Positions 5,637-8,269 of a stretch of DNA of 8,269 nucleotides are shown here, in pieces (position 1 is the stretch's first letter; every line of letters starts with the position of its first letter). This DNA comes from Pseudomonadota bacterium (GTDB lineage Bacteria; Pseudomonadota; Alphaproteobacteria; Sphingomonadales; Sphingomonadaceae), in assembly GCA_023445495.1 (NCBI GenBank), contig JAEXLC010000191.1, positions 1 through 8,269 on the forward strand, given 5' to 3'. The position numbers and the translations under genes were made by a program. Under the pieces are notes generated by a model. The model did not search any database, was not told where the DNA came from, and was given only the letters and a program-made list of their open reading frames with translations.

Positions 5637-8201
5637 ATGCAGCTCGTCATCGTAGAATCGCCGGCCAAGGCGAAGACCATCGAGAAATATCTCGGCAAGG
5701 ACTATCGCGTCCTCGCCTCCTACGGCCATGTCCGCGACCTGCCGGCGCGCGACGGCTCCGTCGACCCCGACGAAGGGTTCTCGATGGAATGGGAGACCTA
5801 TGCCGACAAGTCGAAGCAGCTGAAGGCAATCGCCGACGAGGCGAAGAAGGCCGACCGACTGATCCTCGCGACCGACCCTGATCGCGAAGGCGAGGCGATC
5901 AGCTGGCACGTCCAGGAAGTGCTGCGGAACAAGAAGGCGCTGCCCAAGGAAGTGGAGCGCGTCACCTTCAACGCGATCACCAAGCCGGCGATCCTGACCG
6001 CGATGGAGCATCCGCGCGAGCTCGATACCGACCTGATCGACGCCTATCGCGCCCGCCGCGCACTCGACTATCTCGTCGGCTTCACCCTGTCGCCGGTGCT
6101 GTGGCGCAAGCTGCCCGGCGCCAAGTCGGCCGGCCGCGTCCAGTCGGTGGCGCTGCGCATCATCGTCGATCGCGAGCGCGAGATCGAAGGCTTCAAGCCG
6201 CAGGAATATTGGTCGGTCACCGCCGACATGGAGCAGGACGGCACGCCGTTCCAGGCGCGCCTGGTCAAGTATAAGGGCGACAAGCTCGACCGCCTGTCGA
6301 TCGGCGACGGCAAGACCGCCGAGGCGGCGAAGAAGGCCGTCGAGGAGGGCCGCTTCACCGTGGTCTCGGTCGAGACCAAGCCGGCGATGCGCAACCCGGC
6401 GGCGCCGTTCACCACTTCGACGCTGCAGCAGGAAGCCGCGCGCAAGCTCGGCTTCTCGGCCAGCCACACCATGCGGATCGCGCAAGGTTTGTACGAAGAT
6501 GGCGCGATCACCTATATGCGTACCGACGGCGTCCAGATGGACCCGAGCGCGATCCAGGACGCCCGCAAGGCCGTGGCAACGCGCTATGACGGCAGCTATG
6601 TGCCCGACAAGCCGCGCATCTACACCGCCAAGGCGAAGAACGCGCAGGAAGCGCACGAAGCGATCCGCCCGACCGATTTCAGCAAGGACCGCACGGGCTC
6701 GGGCGATCACGCCAAGCTGTACGACCTGATCTGGAAGCGCGCGCTGGCGAGCCAGATGGCGAGCGCCCGGATGGAGCGCACGACGATCGATCTGGAGGAC
6801 GGCACCAGCCAGCATGGCCTCCGCGCCACCGGCCAGGTGGTGATCTTCCCCGGCTATCTCGCGCTCTACGAGGAAGGCCGCGACGATGAGGGCGACGAGG
6901 ATTCGCGCCGCCTGCCCCGCATGAGCGAAGGCGCGACGCCGGCCAAGAAGGCGGTCAACGCCGAGCAGCATTTCACCCAGCCGCCGCCCCGCTTCAGCGA
7001 AGCCTCACTGGTAAAGCGGATGGAAGAGCTCGGCATCGGCCGGCCTTCTACCTATGCCTCGGTCATCCAGGTGCTCAAGGACCGCGCCTATGTCCGGCTC
7101 GAGAAGAACCGCTTCTTCGCCGAGGAGAGCGGCCGGCTGCTGACCGCGTTCCTCGAGCGCTTCTTCCAGAAATACGTCAATTACGACTTCACCGCCGAGC
7201 TGGAGGAGGAGCTGGACGACGTGTCGGGCGGCCGCGCCCAGTGGCAGGAAGTGCTCGAGGCGTTCTGGAAGGACTTCAAGCCGCGCACCGCCGATGTGAT
7301 GGAGCAGAAGCCGTCGGACATCACCGCGGCGCTCGACGAGTTCCTGGCGCCCTATCTGTTCCCGGAAAAGGCGGACGGCAGCGATCCGCGCCTGTGCCCG
7401 AATTGCGGCAATGGGCGCCTCGCGCTGCGCGGCGGCAAGTTCGGCGCGTTCATCGCCTGCTCCAACTATCCCGAGTGCAAGTACACGCGGCGCTTCGCCC
7501 AGCCGGGCGGGGAGAGCGGCGAGGATAGCGGGCCGGAAGTGCTGGGCCAGGATCCGGACACCGGCCTGAACGTCGAGCGCAAGTCGGGCCGGTTCGGGCC
7601 GTACATCCAGCTTGGCGAAGGCAAGGAAGCGGCGCGCGCGTCGATCCCGAAGGATGTCGAGCTCGACCTGGAGATGGCGCTCAAGCTGCTCAAGCTGCCG
7701 CGCACGATCGGCGATCACCCGGAGACGGGCAAGCCGATCACCGCCTCGATCGGCCGCTACGGGCCGTATCTGGCGCATGACGGCAAATATGCGCGCCTGC
7801 AGGGCACGATGGAAGTGTTCGAGACCGGCATGAACGCCGCGGTGGTCAAGCTGGCCGAAGCGGCGAACAATGCCGGGCGGCCGGCGCGCGGCGCTTCGCG
7901 GGAGCCCTTGAAGGTGCTCGGCAAGCATCCGCGTACCGAGGCCGAGATCAAGCTGATGGACGGCCGCTACGGCGCGTACGTCACCGACGGCGAGACCAAT
8001 GCCACGCTGCCCAAGTCGATCGACAAGGACCAGCTGACGCTCGAGGAAGCCGCCCAGCTGATCGACGCCCGTGCGGCGGCGGGTCCGGCCAAGGGCAAGG
8101 GCAAGAAGAAGGCGCCGGCCAAGAAGGCTCCGGCGAAGAAGGCGGCGGCGCCGAAAAAGGCAGCGGCGAAGAAGCCGGCCGCGAAGAAGGCTGCGGAATA
8201 A
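5637..8201 (+). CDS. topA: DNA topoisomerase I (type IA)
   Basis: An 854-residue enzyme that relaxes negative supercoils by cutting one strand and passing the other. The N-terminal TOPRIM domain (about 1-115) has the catalytic Glu7 in VIVESPAKAKTI and the acidic DPDREGE motif (80-86). The strand-cutting tyrosine is Tyr293 in ITYMRTDG (291-298); GRVQSVALR (166-174) and GIGRPSTYASVI (466-477) are further core motifs. The C-terminal region has one four-cysteine zinc ribbon (C587, C590, C608, C614), then three cysteine-free topoisomerase C-terminal repeats centred on GRFGPYI (651-657), GRYGPYL (706-712) and GRYGAYV (776-782). A Lys/Ala/Pro tail follows (about 815-853). The ATG start gives the usual family N-terminus MQLVIVESPAKAKT; the nearest ribosome-site match, GTGAGGA (5617-5623), is 13 bases away, longer than usual. 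The gene completes the plsY-dprA-topA neighbourhood and is divergent from the DUF4403 gene. Confidence 0.97.
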   Translation: MQLVIVESPAKAKTIEKYLGKDYRVLASYGHVRDLPARDGSVDPDEGFSMEWETYADKSKQLKAIADEAKKADRLILATDPDREGEAISWHVQEVLRNKKALPKEVERVTFNAITKPAILTAMEHPRELDTDLIDAYRARRALDYLVGFTLSPVLWRKLPGAKSAGRVQSVALRIIVDREREIEGFKPQEYWSVTADMEQDGTPFQARLVKYKGDKLDRLSIGDGKTAEAAKKAVEEGRFTVVSVETKPAMRNPAAPFTTSTLQQEAARKLGFSASHTMRIAQGLYEDGAITYMRTDGVQMDPSAIQDARKAVATRYDGSYVPDKPRIYTAKAKNAQEAHEAIRPTDFSKDRTGSGDHAKLYDLIWKRALASQMASARMERTTIDLEDGTSQHGLRATGQVVIFPGYLALYEEGRDDEGDEDSRRLPRMSEGATPAKKAVNAEQHFTQPPPRFSEASLVKRMEELGIGRPSTYASVIQVLKDRAYVRLEKNRFFAEESGRLLTAFLERFFQKYVNYDFTAELEEELDDVSGGRAQWQEVLEAFWKDFKPRTADVMEQKPSDITAALDEFLAPYLFPEKADGSDPRLCPNCGNGRLALRGGKFGAFIACSNYPECKYTRRFAQPGGESGEDSGPEVLGQDPDTGLNVERKSGRFGPYIQLGEGKEAARASIPKDVELDLEMALKLLKLPRTIGDHPETGKPITASIGRYGPYLAHDGKYARLQGTMEVFETGMNAAVVKLAEAANNAGRPARGASREPLKVLGKHPRTEAEIKLMDGRYGAYVTDGETNATLPKSIDKDQLTLEEAAQLIDARAAAGPAKGKGKKKAPAKKAPAKKAAAPKKAAAKKPAAKKAAE

Positions 8202-8205
8202 TAGC

Positions 8206-8232
8206 CGTCATCCCGGCGAAAGCCGGGATCTC
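8206..8232 (-). repeat. REP-like hairpin element, copy 4
   Basis: An 8-bp perfect stem (8210-8217 with 8222-8229) with a GAAA loop on the plus strand begins a few bases after the topA stop. Read on the minus strand it has the same plan as the element at 9-35, ending in TGACG, with a further compensatory pair (C:G to T:A) and a 4-base loop. It may stabilise or end the topA transcript. No T-run follows it. Confidence 0.75.
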
Positions 8233-8258
8233 GTGCGGCTCTATTCCCGCCATCGCCT

Positions 8259-8269
8259 GAGATCCCGAC
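8259..8269 (+). repeat. REP-like hairpin element, copy 5 (cut by the window end)
   Basis: GAGATCCCG (8259-8267) is the exact reverse complement of 8224-8232, 26 bases after it. It looks like the first half of a head-to-head partner of copy 4, matching the orientation of the pair at 3848-3937. Only 11 bases are visible, so the call is tentative. Confidence 0.45.

Noticed and set aside
5655..5659. CcrM-type GANTC methylation site at the topA start
   Set aside because: A single GAATC just inside the coding region, with another GATTC deep in topA; no cluster or promoter position to support regulation.
4932..6971. 679-residue open frame antisense to the 5' half of topA and across the start of the DUF4403 gene
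   Set aside because: It is a mirror of the GC-rich codon pattern of topA. Its Arg/Ala/His-rich composition resembles no family, and topA on the other strand is unmistakable.
8202..8232. Rho-independent terminator for topA
   Set aside because: The GC-rich hairpin is real but no T-run follows it. It fits the repeat family better.

Overview
The window is strongly GC-rich and gene-dense. It looks like a chromosomal segment of an alphaproteobacterium, most likely a sphingomonad. The evidence is the neighbourhood of plsY, dprA and topA (a grouping I know from alphaproteobacterial chromosomes), the style of the LuxR-type helix-turn-helix protein, a DUF4403-type protein, frequent GTG and TTG starts, and short 'GTCATCCCGGC'-type hairpin repeats between genes. 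The species assignment is inference.

Layout, left to right. A REP-like hairpin (9-35) lies just beyond the end of a minus-strand gene (53-802). That gene encodes an unusual one-component protein: an N-terminal LuxR/GerE-type helix-turn-helix, one membrane segment, and a C-terminal domain with two canonical calcium-binding EF-hand loops. Divergently transcribed from it is a compact plus-strand operon: plsY (958-1563, acyl-phosphate:glycerol-3-phosphate acyltransferase), dprA (1556-2638, single-stranded-DNA-binding recombination mediator) and a 79-residue unidentified helical protein (2635-2874). The last two junctions overlap by 8 and 4 bases. A yghU-type glutathione transferase/disulfide oxidoreductase follows (2930-3823).

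The convergent gap 3824-3973 holds a head-to-head pair of REP-like hairpins. On the minus strand, 3974-5506 encodes a membrane-anchored, otherwise extracytoplasmic DUF4403-family protein. Divergent from it is topA (5637-8201), DNA topoisomerase I with a Lys/Ala-rich tail. The window ends in another hairpin repeat and the start of what appears to be its head-to-head partner.

Functionally the window is mostly housekeeping: phospholipid synthesis (PlsY), DNA uptake and recombination (DprA), DNA topology (TopA) and thiol/peroxide metabolism (YghU). The part most likely to be undescribed is the membrane-tethered HTH/EF-hand protein at the left. It has the topology expected of a direct periplasm-to-DNA calcium sensor, and it carries a near-perfect internal ribosome binding site that could produce the EF-hand domain alone. 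The intergenic hairpin repeats are also notable, because their differences are almost entirely compensatory base-pair changes. No tRNA, rRNA, CRISPR array, insertion sequence or prophage gene was seen.
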